Of a DNA stretch of 15,521 nt, positions 1 to 7,656 are shown one piece after another. The notes below the pieces were generated by a model that did not search any database, had not been told where the DNA came from, and saw only the letters and a list, made by a program, of their open reading frames with translations. Origin of the DNA: Rhizoclosmatium globosum. Lineage: Eukaryota; Chytridiomycota; Chytridiomycetes; Chytridiales; Chytriomycetaceae. Positions within the stretch are counted from its first letter, which is position 1. Every line of letters begins with the position of its first letter. The stretch is taken from positions 1-15,521 of the forward strand of contig MCGO01000408.1 in the NCBI GenBank assembly GCA_002104985.1, in the 5' to 3' direction. The translations under genes were made by a program, and so were the position numbers.

Positions 1-378
1 TCACATCTTCTCGACTCATACTTCTTGCTTCGAAGGACACAACACTTAACATCTTCCTAGGAGATATAGTGAAAGGGACGCCTTGACCATCCGTGGGTTG
101 TGCTTTTGGATCTAGCAGTATGGGTTTTCAAGCTGCTCAGAGAGATTGAGAAGATTTAATGGTTTTCAACCAATCAGAACGCTTCATCACAGTGTTGACA
201 AATGGGTTCCATTGACCCATTGGCCCTTATACAACAAGGACCATTTACCCATTCAGTGATTGGTAAACACCAAAGTGGCAGTAAAAACACCTATAAGAAG
301 GGTGGAGTCTGCAGCAAGAAAGACTCAGTTCTCTCTTGACACACAAAACCCAACAGCTCTCAAGCTCACTGTTCAACA
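1..378 (+). repeat. 5' LTR, partial (3' 378 of about 496 bp)
   Basis: This stretch is identical to 5449-5826 by direct reading, with no substitution or indel. The missing first 118 bp correspond to 5331-5448, which in the 3' copy hold a TATA-like box and an AATAAA. The LTR end at 378 is fixed by the point where the two copies diverge (CA at 379-380 against GT at 5827-5828) and by the terminal TCAACA. An open reading frame entering from inside the LTR (TTG at 260) runs into gag, but the first ATG in that frame is at 395, outside the LTR. Confidence 0.96.
201..221. repeat. 7-bp inverted repeat inside the LTR
   Basis: AATGGGT (201-207) and ACCCATT (215-221) are perfect reverse complements around a 7-base spacer. 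A further ACCCATT lies at 247-253. The same block is in the 3' LTR at 5649-5669. It could be a factor-binding palindrome or a small hairpin in the leader RNA. The role is inferred only from the symmetry. Confidence 0.4.
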
Positions 379-394
379 CAAAAAGCAATCCAAT
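379..394 (+). other. Leader between 5' LTR and gag; primer-binding-site position
   Basis: In LTR retrotransposons the primer-binding site lies directly after the 5' LTR. Here only 16 bases separate the LTR end from the ATG at 395. They are A-rich and do not contain the TGG expected for pairing with a tRNA 3' CCA end. I see no match to a common initiator-methionine tRNA site. Priming from an internal tRNA fragment, as Drosophila copia does, remains possible. The feature is placed by position, not by a recognised motif. Confidence 0.35.
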
Positions 395-1441
395 ATGGTC
401 CACACTACCGATATTCTCAAGTCCGGTCTCCGCCCCAAGCGCTTTACCGGATCCACTCACATGGACCTTGTCCAGTATGTCCGTGACAAGATCATGCCAT
501 ACGCTCGCTCCCATGGCCTTGCCAGTGTTTTAGCCGCTGGTTATGACGTTGGTCCAGCTCCCCAGATTCCAGTGGTCCTTGCTGCCATCGCCAATCCAGG
601 CCCACTCCCAGTGGTGCCAATGCTGGTGTACGTGCACAATGGGACTCGGCTTGGAAAACTTACCAAGACCAACAGTCCACCAATCATGACGCTCAGAAGT
701 TGTACTTCGATGAAACGCAAGCGTCATGAGATCGGTTTGAGAAGAATGACAAAGCCAACGCCATTCTTCACGAATGTTTCTCCACATACGACATGTCTCG
801 TGTCGCTATGCATGACAATGCTCCCAGAAGCTTGTGACTTTGCTCTCCCTCTACAATGCTGGAGGGCTTACTGGTTCCTCTGGAACCCAATTGGCAGACT
901 CAGTGATCAACACCACCTGTCATTCTGATGCAAGTAATCAGGATACTCTTGAATTTGTTGAAAGGATCTCCGATCTTGTGACCTCTCACCAATCCATCTA
1001 TCCAGAGGAAGTTCATCACCGTACTCTCCTTGATCACTGTGTCAGTAAACTTACCATTTCTCCTCCTCCACAGAAGGAGTTTGCTGGTCTTGCCCAGAAT
1101 ATTGCTTCCAGCAATACCCAGTCTTTTGAGCCTCCGCTCATCCCTGGTCCTTTGGTTGGAGGTCTTCCTGGTCCTCTTGTTCCTGGTCCTAATCACTACG
1201 GGTTGGCAGTTGCTAAATTTGTTCAAGACTTGCAGAACGCTGCGGCGGTCATGGCAAAGAACAAATCCCTTCAACAGCCTTCTATCAAACGTGGTGTGAA
1301 GGCTTCATCTGACACTGCTGCGTCCGCTCAGATGGAGAAGGTTTGCAAGATCCACGGCAAAGGCTCTCATGATGATTCTGAATGCCGCTCCCAGAAGGCA
1401 AGAAACCATCAAAGTTTCAAGCCAAAGTCACCACAGCAAAG
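395..1441 (+). pseudogene. gag: gag region (capsid and nucleocapsid), broken by three frame changes and a stop
   Basis: Gag would form the particle that packages the element RNA. The first ATG (395) opens frame 2, whose plausible coding ends near 600-640. Coherent protein then continues in frame 1 (about 630-820: a WDSAW segment, then ILHECFSTYD) with a TGA at 727-729. It continues in frame 0 from about 816 (SLYNAGG, then GTQLADS) to a zinc knuckle at 1344-1385, C-x2-H-x4-H-x4-C. From about 1386-1441 it passes into the pol frame, where a second knuckle C-x2-C-x4-H-x5-C is encoded (1442-1486). All three changes are the same type (-1), as single-base deletions would give. Two lie near runs of C (601-603 and 822-824). 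The third could be programmed gag-pol frameshifting, but I see no classic slippery heptamer. As written, the ATG 395 frame gives a short chimeric product ending at 928. The identity as Gag rests on position and the zinc knuckles. Confidence 0.8.
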
Positions 1442-4400
1442 TGTCGAGTTTGTAATGCTACCACTCACACCAAGCTTCGAGACTGTCCAGTTGCCAAGAA
1501 GGTTTTCTCTGGCTCTGCCAAGAAGGTTGCTACTCCCAGTAGTGACGACGAGATGGAAGACTCTTCTTCCACCTCTCAAGTTTCTGGCTCTGGTTCCACC
1601 ACCAAGAATACTGGTGGCAAGAAGTCCAAGCATTCTGCGGCTATTGCCCGTGCTCTTCTTAATGATGAATTGGGTGCTCCTGAAGGTCAACAAGCTCTTG
1701 CTGCTACTTTCAACCCAGATCATCAAGGATTCCCACGTGATCCTACCCGCCGTCGTACTATTCTGGACTCTGGCGCTTCCCGTTGGATGACTCCATACAA
1801 GGAGGATTTCATCACTCTACAGTTGATAGACAACGGGGGAAGTATCTCCACTGCAAGCAACTCCAAGCTTCCAATCATGGGACATGGTACTGTTGCTATG
1901 ACATTTGGAGCCTATGAACACCATATGGATGCGTTGTACGTTCCTGGTCTTCATGAACCACTTGCCTCTGTTTCTGGAATCACTAATGAAACTCGTGGCT
2001 CAGTCTCTTTTGAACAAGGTAAAGTTTATCTTGTCCTTCAAAATGGATTCCGCTATCTCATTGCTAACCGTGTGGGTGATCTCTACTATCTCCTCTCATC
2101 AGACACGTCCGACACTGAAATGGATAGCGACAGTGGTAAGCGTAAGCGAGGCGCTACTGCTCTTGATACTGATGATCATTCCTCAACTCTAGATGACTCC
2201 ACTGGTTCTGAACCTGTGACCTCTCAGGAGGACGTCATTGTTGATGCTGTTGGGAAGGACTTGGAAACTGTCGAAGTAAGTCCAAAACGTCTTAAACCGA
2301 TTGGTGTACCTCAAACTAATCGTCATTTGCATAACAGATTGCTGAAGAGAAAGCAGCACAAGTTGACATTGAAGGATCTTCTTAATTTGCACCGCAAGTT
2401 TGGTCACTTGAGTCTACGTATTATTCTTGATACTTTAAACAGTGCAAATGAAATAAAATATGTTGTTGATGATTCTGTCTCTCATATTTTAGAAGCTTCA
2501 ACTCTTGAGAATTGTCTTGTTTGTGCAAAGCACAAACTCACTCAGCAACCTATCTACTCCACGCATAATCCAGCCTCTCGTATTGGGGGCAGATTGCATG
2601 CTGACATCAAAGCTCTGAAAGACAGTGCACCAAATGATGAGTCATATTGGTTATGTATTGTTGATGAGTTTACACGATGGATCACAATTATTCTTCTTGA
2701 AAAGAAGGATGATGCTTGCTCTAAACTACGCCAATTCATTGGACAGTTTGAACAAGAGCACAATGTGATTGTAGGTGAGGTTCGTTCAGACACTGCTGAA
2801 ATTACAACAACCCAATGGTTTCTTAGTTTCTGCAGTAAGCGTGTGAATAAGATTGAGGTCAATGCATCTCCCCCTTATACCAAAGAACTGAACGGTTTAG
2901 TTGAAAGAACTATTCGCACTTTAGAAGACATGGCATATTGCCTACTTTCTCAAAGTAAGCTTCCTGGAGAATACTATTTTGTGTATGCTCTGTATTATGC
3001 AGCTGTCCTGAAGAACATGGTGTATCATCCTTTCCTGAAGGCAACACCATTCTTTACTCTCTTCAAGCGACATCCTGACACTAAAAGTATTCATACTTTT
3101 GGTTCCCTGACATCAATCTTTATCCACAAAGATCAACGGCTCAGGAGAAATGTGATTGAAAAATCTGAACTTGGTCTATTCCTTGGTACACGCGGGGTTG
3201 ATAGACAAGTCTATTTAGTAGAGAACTACCGAACAGGGAAGATTGATAAGTTACATCATATTCTTGTTCATGATGGTATCCATCTTGGGATGAATCCAAG
3301 CGATCATATCCTTCAGTTAGCCGAGGCCAGCTACCCTCTTGAGTCATTGGATATTTCAGGAGTATCTAATTCAAATCAGACAGAAGAACTGCAGCCATCT
3401 ACATCCGATGTAGATGACTCATCTGACTATTCGGAGTCAGAAAGTTCTGAAACTGATGACGACTCAGATGGTGAATTTGAGGCTGATGATTACGATATTG
3501 CTTATGCTGTATCACAAGCTGAATCAAACACTGATTCAGTTTTATCTTATTTCTTACGGGATCACTTTGCCAAGTATACTTGGGTCAAACCGGCTCCGAG
3601 CCCGGTTCCGACTGAAACTTTGAAAAAGGGGAACTTGCCTCCTGCTCCAAAGGATATCGAAGAGGCCATGGCAGATCCAGTCTTTGCTGCCTACTGGTTA
3701 GCTGCCATGATAAGGGAAATAAATGACCTCGTTAAAAACGAGACTTGGCAAGAAACTGTTCTGCCAAAAGGTGCGCGTCTCATGACTGGTAAATGGGTTT
3801 TTGACTACAAAATCTCAAAGAACGATGTTGTACTTCGTTTTAAAGCGAGATGGGTAGCCCGTGGCTTCTCTCAAGTGAAGAACATTGACTATTTTCACAC
3901 CTACTCTCCAGTAGCCCGAGCTGAGACTATCAGATTCCTGATTGCTTTCGCTGCTCTTGTTGGAAAGTTTGTTATGGTGGTAGATGTTCCCAACGCGTTT
4001 GTTCACGGTGATACCGATACAGAACTGTATTTGGAGATGCCTCACGGTTTCAAGAAAGTAAACCTTCATGGACAACAGATTGTCTGTAGGCTCTTGAAAA
4101 GCTTGTATGGAATACATCAAGCCAGTCGTATCTGGTTTGAAACACTTGTTGCTTTTCATAAATCTCTTGGGTTTGAAACTAATCAGGCTGACACTTGTCA
4201 CATGATTAAGGATATTCCCTCTACAACCAATTCTGAACCTGTCAACACTTTACAGATGGCATGTCATGTTGACGATCTCTTGTACCTAACTGAGGACAGA
4301 GTTGCCGCTGAGAATCAGCTCCTCAAACTTAATGCTAAGTTTGGTAGAGGGACCCAAGGTCCTGCTGAATGGTTTCTCAAAACTGAAATTGTGCAGTTTG

Positions 4401-5317
4401 AAAACTGTACTTGGGTTGGTCAACCAACCTATGTTCGACAGATTCTGCAATTTGTAGGAATGCAGGACTCAAATGCGTCTGCAAAAACACCCATGTCCCC
4501 AAAATGGAAACATGACACCACACTTGGCTACTTAGATGTTGTTGAGTCTGCGGCATATAGATCTGTGATCATGTGTTTAGCGTATTTGGCGGGGAAGACG
4601 CGACCAGATCTTTCATGTAGTGTTGGAATTCTTGCGCAATTCCAAGTTCAACCTACAAATGGTGATATGTTAGCACTGAAGCGCATCCTCACTTATCTCT
4701 GTGGGAAGCGCGATCTCGGACTTTGTTACAATAAAACAAACCAAACTATTCAACGTGTTGACGGGGGAAATTATTTCCTCAATGATCCAATTCAACGACC
4801 TATTTGCTATGCTGATGCATCATATGCAGAAGAGGCAAACAGGGCATCACGCTCTGGTATTGTGATTTTATTCGCTGGATCTGCCATCATGTGGCAATCC
4901 AAGAAACAGTCAGTGATTGCTCAGTCATCAACTGAGGCTGAAATCATTGCTCTTTCTGAAGCAATTCGCGAATGCTTATGGCTTCTTCAAGTTATGAAAG
5001 CTTCAAAAATCACTGGTCAGGATCATCTTGTTATCAAACAAGATAACACATCTGCTGTCTTGATCACTGAAAATCAAGGCCAACATGCTCCACGTGTCAA
5101 ACACATGGATGTAAAGGATAGATTCATTGGTCACCACATTACCAATGGTAATATTGTTTTAGAAAGATGCCCAACTGAAAAGATGTGGGCTAATTTTCTG
5201 ACAAAGCCTGTTGGGCCATCTGAACATGATGCTGCCACAAATAATCTTGGCATGAGGAGTTTGGCTATGTTGCAAGAAGTCAATACTCTCATCACACCCC
5301 GAGACGCAGCAAAGTAA
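1382..5317 (+). CDS. pol: Copia-type Pol polyprotein: protease, integrase, reverse transcriptase, RNase H
   Basis: A 1311-codon frame ending in tandem TAA TAA (5315-5320). Residues in order: Gag-type zinc knuckle C21/C24/H29/C35; Ser-rich linker; aspartic protease with DSGA at 129-132; a KRKR patch at 253-256 in an acidic stretch; integrase zinc-binding HHCC (H337, H342, C378, C381); integrase core with D408, D470 and E508; an acidic Asp/Ser/Glu linker at about 676-706; reverse transcriptase with catalytic D868 (VDVPNAF) and HVDD at 962-965 where copia elements usually have YVDD; RNase H with D1145 (YADAS), E1187 (STEAE) and D1221 (KQDN), but N1271 in the WANFLTK motif where Asp is usual. Pol is expected to be cleaved by its own protease inside the particle, then to copy the RNA and integrate the cDNA. 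The ATG at 1382 is only the first in this frame; the natural protein is probably a Gag-Pol fusion entered from upstream. Copia polyproteins of this size are normal. Confidence 0.95.
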   Translation: MPLPEGKKPSKFQAKVTTAKCRVCNATTHTKLRDCPVAKKVFSGSAKKVATPSSDDEMEDSSSTSQVSGSGSTTKNTGGKKSKHSAAIARALLNDELGAPEGQQALAATFNPDHQGFPRDPTRRRTILDSGASRWMTPYKEDFITLQLIDNGGSISTASNSKLPIMGHGTVAMTFGAYEHHMDALYVPGLHEPLASVSGITNETRGSVSFEQGKVYLVLQNGFRYLIANRVGDLYYLLSSDTSDTEMDSDSGKRKRGATALDTDDHSSTLDDSTGSEPVTSQEDVIVDAVGKDLETVEVSPKRLKPIGVPQTNRHLHNRLLKRKQHKLTLKDLLNLHRKFGHLSLRIILDTLNSANEIKYVVDDSVSHILEASTLENCLVCAKHKLTQQPIYSTHNPASRIGGRLHADIKALKDSAPNDESYWLCIVDEFTRWITIILLEKKDDACSKLRQFIGQFEQEHNVIVGEVRSDTAEITTTQWFLSFCSKRVNKIEVNASPPYTKELNGLVERTIRTLEDMAYCLLSQSKLPGEYYFVYALYYAAVLKNMVYHPFLKATPFFTLFKRHPDTKSIHTFGSLTSIFIHKDQRLRRNVIEKSELGLFLGTRGVDRQVYLVENYRTGKIDKLHHILVHDGIHLGMNPSDHILQLAEASYPLESLDISGVSNSNQTEELQPSTSDVDDSSDYSESESSETDDDSDGEFEADDYDIAYAVSQAESNTDSVLSYFLRDHFAKYTWVKPAPSPVPTETLKKGNLPPAPKDIEEAMADPVFAAYWLAAMIREINDLVKNETWQETVLPKGARLMTGKWVFDYKISKNDVVLRFKARWVARGFSQVKNIDYFHTYSPVARAETIRFLIAFAALVGKFVMVVDVPNAFVHGDTDTELYLEMPHGFKKVNLHGQQIVCRLLKSLYGIHQASRIWFETLVAFHKSLGFETNQADTCHMIKDIPSTTNSEPVNTLQMACHVDDLLYLTEDRVAAENQLLKLNAKFGRGTQGPAEWFLKTEIVQFENCTWVGQPTYVRQILQFVGMQDSNASAKTPMSPKWKHDTTLGYLDVVESAAYRSVIMCLAYLAGKTRPDLSCSVGILAQFQVQPTNGDMLALKRILTYLCGKRDLGLCYNKTNQTIQRVDGGNYFLNDPIQRPICYADASYAEEANRASRSGIVILFAGSAIMWQSKKQSVIAQSSTEAEIIALSEAIRECLWLLQVMKASKITGQDHLVIKQDNTSAVLITENQGQHAPRVKHMDVKDRFIGHHITNGNIVLERCPTEKMWANFLTKPVGPSEHDAATNNLGMRSLAMLQEVNTLITPRDAAK

Positions 5318-5321
5318 TAAT

Positions 5322-5330
5322 GCGGGGGAA
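5322..5330 (+). other. Polypurine tract (plus-strand primer site)
   Basis: A short G-rich purine run (GCGGGGGAA with one C) abuts the first base of the 3' LTR, right after the pol stop codons. That is the fixed place of the plus-strand primer in LTR retrotransposons. The uninterrupted purine part is only GGGGGAA (5324-5330), which is short. Confidence 0.7.
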
Positions 5331-5406
5331 TGTTGATGTTCGAGGACTGGATTCACATCCAGTTGGATTCATTATCCCTCTGCTCCGTCAACAGAGATTA
5401 TCACAA

Positions 5407-5413
5407 TATAAAT
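5407..5413 (+). promoter_or_regulatory. TATA-like box in the LTR U3
   Basis: TATAAAT stands in an AT-rich stretch about 77 bp into the LTR. Transcription would then begin about 25-35 bases downstream, near 5435-5445. This is inferred from the motif and its position. The equivalent site in the 5' LTR, which would drive the element, lies just outside the window. Confidence 0.5.
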
Positions 5414-5441
5414 TCTTTATATTTATCTTTATTTTATTGTA

Positions 5442-5447
5442 AATAAA
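5442..5447 (+). terminator. Possible polyadenylation signal in the LTR
   Basis: AATAAA about 30 bases downstream of the TATA-like box. If used, cleavage would fall near 5460, giving a very short R region. The motif is exact but the surrounding DNA is AT-rich, and every satellite monomer also contains AATAAA, so specificity is weak. Confidence 0.4.
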
Positions 5448-5826
5448 ATCACATCTTCTCGACTCATACTTCTTGCTTCGAAGGACACAACACTTAACAT
5501 CTTCCTAGGAGATATAGTGAAAGGGACGCCTTGACCATCCGTGGGTTGTGCTTTTGGATCTAGCAGTATGGGTTTTCAAGCTGCTCAGAGAGATTGAGAA
5601 GATTTAATGGTTTTCAACCAATCAGAACGCTTCATCACAGTGTTGACAAATGGGTTCCATTGACCCATTGGCCCTTATACAACAAGGACCATTTACCCAT
5701 TCAGTGATTGGTAAACACCAAAGTGGCAGTAAAAACACCTATAAGAAGGGTGGAGTCTGCAGCAAGAAAGACTCAGTTCTCTCTTGACACACAAAACCCA
5801 ACAGCTCTCAAGCTCACTGTTCAACA

Positions 5827-5913
5827 GTTTCTGCAGTCACAGGACTCAGGGGAGTGGTCGGAGTGGTCATTAGTCACAGCTTTCGCCAGATGCTATGGTT
5901 GAAAGACGAGCAG
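5827..5913. repeat. First satellite monomer, internally deleted (87 bp)
   Basis: It begins at the normal unit start directly after the LTR but jumps from CCAGAT to GCTATGG, losing 59 bp relative to a 146-bp unit. The lost part includes the unit's inverted repeat and AT-rich centre. No clear microhomology is seen at the join. Confidence 0.9.
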
Positions 5914-6233
5914 GTTTCTGCAGTCACGGGACTCAGGGGAGTAGTCGGAGTGGTCATTAGTCACAGCTTTCGCCAGATTTGACCAGACAACGTCTGTAAA
6001 AAGTACTCAAATAAAATTGCAGACTCCATGCACAGACACTCTTTCTAGCTATGGTTAAAAGACGAGCAGGTTTCTGCAGTCATGGGACTCAGGGGAGTGG
6101 TCGGAGTGGTCATTAGTCACAGCTTTCGCCAGATAACGTCTGCAAAAAGTACTCAAATAAAATTGCAGACTCCATGCACAGACACTCTTTCTAGCTATGG
6201 TTGAAAGACAAGGAGGTTTCTGCAGTCACAGGA

Positions 6234-6238
6234 CTCAG
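6234..6238. repeat. Left target-site duplication CTCAG of the nested element
   Basis: CTCAG here is repeated at 7071-7075 on the other side of the insertion. Removing one copy with the insert restores a normal satellite monomer of 156 bp. If the element ends are taken one base further out (GGG...CCC), the duplication would be TCA (3 bp) instead. Confidence 0.8.
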
Positions 6239-6286
6239 GGTGACTTTATAAACTGTTTTCAAATCCCAAAAGGTACAAAAAATATT
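6239..6286 (+). repeat. Left terminal inverted repeat of the nested element
   Basis: GGTGACTT followed by an A/T-rich stretch and a GGTACAAAAAATATT block. The right end, read in reverse, has GGTGACTT then GGGACAAAAAATATT. The outer 8 bp are perfect and the inner block matches at 14 of 15 positions. The left arm is longer because of a gap of about 12 bp between the blocks. Confidence 0.75.
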
Positions 6287-7035
6287 CTGCCGTTTTTGCC
6301 CATTTCTTTTTTGGTTTTTTGGACAAAATGCATTTCAAAGTAGGTCCGGAGCTACTTTGAAAGGTCGAAATTTCAAAAACGACAAAACACCCTGCAAAAC
6401 ACCACCATCTTACACCAAATCCAAGGGGCCCAACAATCTCGGTAATATGAGGTTGACTTAACGAACCAAGTTCGCTACAACGACGGCACTCTAGCACAGA
6501 AGCCAAGTAGCTCATTTTTTGGGTCATCAATATGACATCTAGGTCGTCTGCCACCAACTTCATTGTATCTTGTTGCATTACAATTGTTTTGCGCTGACAG
6601 ACAAAAGCTACTTGCACCTTGGTAAGGGGTTGAAGTTGGGTAACAGATATCAGGTAGGCAGGCAGCCACTGACATTGATATTATATCAGGATAAACGAAT
6701 TGATTTCTACATTTCCCAATAAAGAAAGTGTTATGGCTTGCTTTCTATTTGATTAGCTGCGTAGTTGCAAGCACCAAACAGTCTCGAAATCTTCTCTGTG
6801 AAGCAAGCCTGAGTCTTCAACAATTGTATAATAGTTTGTTAGCTACATATGGGTGATGTTATATATTGATGTCTGCTGGTGTTCTCTGTGGCTGAGACAC
6901 CAAACCAAAAGACTCATCTGCCCAAAGTAGTGATGTCCTCAAAACCATTTATAATTGCAATCCTGCCAAATTGCGCCTTTTTGCAGAAACCAAAAGTAGC
7001 AAAAATGGACAAAAGAAAAGGCTGCAAATCAATGA

Positions 7036-7070
7036 AATATTTTTTGTCCCAAAATGGTTTTTAAGTCACC
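7036..7070 (-). repeat. Right terminal inverted repeat of the nested element
   Basis: Reverse complement of the left end: an AATATTTTTTGTCCC block, then AAGTCACC at the terminus, with a shorter spacer than on the left. Confidence 0.75.
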
Positions 7071-7075
7071 CTCAG
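7071..7075. repeat. Right target-site duplication CTCAG of the nested element
   Basis: Second copy of the CTCAG at 6234-6238. The satellite monomer resumes here in phase. Confidence 0.8.
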
Positions 7076-7656
7076 GGGAGTGGTCGGAGTGGTCATTAGT
7101 CACAGCTTTCGCCAGAATTGACCAGATAACGTCTGCAAAAAGTTCTCAAATAAAATTGCAGACTCCATGCACAGACACTCTTTTTAGCTATGGTTGAAAG
7201 ACAAGGAGGTTTCTGCAGTCATGGGACTCAGGGGAGTGGTCAGAGTGGTCATTAGTCACAGCTTTCGCCAGATAACGTCTGCAAAAAGTACTCAAATAAA
7301 ATTGCAGACTCCATGCACAGACACTCTTTCTAGCTATGGTTGAAAGACGAGCAGGTTTCTGCAGTCATGGGACTCAGGGGAGTGGTCGGAGTGGTCATTA
7401 GTCACAGCTTTCGCCAGATAACGTCTGCAAAAAGTACTGAAATAAAATTGCAGACTCCATGCACAGACACTCTTTCTAGCTATGGTTGAAAGACGAGCAG
7501 GTTTCTGCAGTCACGGGACTCAGGGGAGTAGTCGGAGTGGTCATTAGTCACAGCTTTCGCCAGATTTGACCAGACAACGTCTGCAAAAAGTACTCAAATA
7601 AAATTGCAGACTCCATGCACAGACACTCTTTCTAGCTATGGTTGAAAGACAAGGAG

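Larger units (their letters stand above)
1..5826 (+). mobile_element. Ty1/copia-type LTR retrotransposon, 5' end cut off by the window
   Basis: Two copies of one sequence flank a gag-pol coding region: 1-378 matches 5449-5826 base for base. The complete 3' copy begins TGTTGA and ends TCAACA, a perfect 6-bp terminal inverted repeat with the TG...CA ends normal for LTRs. Pol order is protease, integrase, reverse transcriptase, RNase H, which defines the copia group (gypsy elements carry integrase last). Adding the missing 118 bp of 5' LTR gives an element of about 5.94 kb, normal for copia. The right flank (5827 on) is satellite DNA; the left flank and its target duplication lie outside the window. 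Pol is open throughout but gag is broken, so this copy is probably not autonomous unless the breaks are sequence errors. Confidence 0.96.
5331..5826 (+). repeat. 3' LTR, complete, 496 bp
   Basis: It starts TGTTGA and ends TCAACA. The start is set by the purine tract and the TG end, and the end by divergence from the 5' copy and by the switch into satellite sequence at 5827. It carries a TATA-like element near its 5' part and an AATAAA shortly downstream, as expected for an LTR that both starts and ends transcripts. Confidence 0.95.
6239..7070. mobile_element. Nested 832-bp inverted-repeat element, probably a non-autonomous DNA transposon
   Basis: It splits a single satellite monomer (6216-7208) and is unlike the satellite. 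The ends are GGTGACTT and AAGTCACC, perfect 8-bp inverted repeats. The similarity extends inward with gaps to an ACAAAAAATATT block on the left (6275-6286) and its complement on the right (7036-7047). A 5-bp duplication CTCAG flanks it. The interior holds only short open frames: minus strand 6246-6617 (GTG start, 123 codons, unrecognised), minus 6475-6675, and plus 6879-7064, which runs into the right terminal repeat. None resembles a transposase. Length, inverted ends and lack of an enzyme fit a non-autonomous DNA transposon or large MITE. The superfamily is not assigned, because the duplication can be read as 5 bp (CTCAG) or 3 bp (TCA). Confidence 0.82.

Noticed and set aside
260..394. TTG-started extension of gag into the LTR
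   Set aside because: It is just the open frame through the LTR and is present identically at 5708 without gag behind it. The first ATG is at 395.
3815..4201. 128-codon minus-strand frame inside the reverse transcriptase
   Set aside because: It lies opposite a fully supported pol frame and has no domain of its own.
6246..6617. 123-codon minus-strand frame in the nested element
   Set aside because: It starts with GTG, runs into the terminal repeat, and resembles no transposase or other family known to me.
6976..6991. Common origin of the nested element and the satellite
   Set aside because: The complement of this stretch shares short words with the satellite (GGTTTCTGCA and TCTGCAAAAAG), but 10-11 bp matches in AT-rich DNA are too little to claim descent.
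6879..7064. 61-codon plus-strand frame in the nested element
   Set aside because: Short, no recognisable domain, and its end is the terminal inverted repeat.
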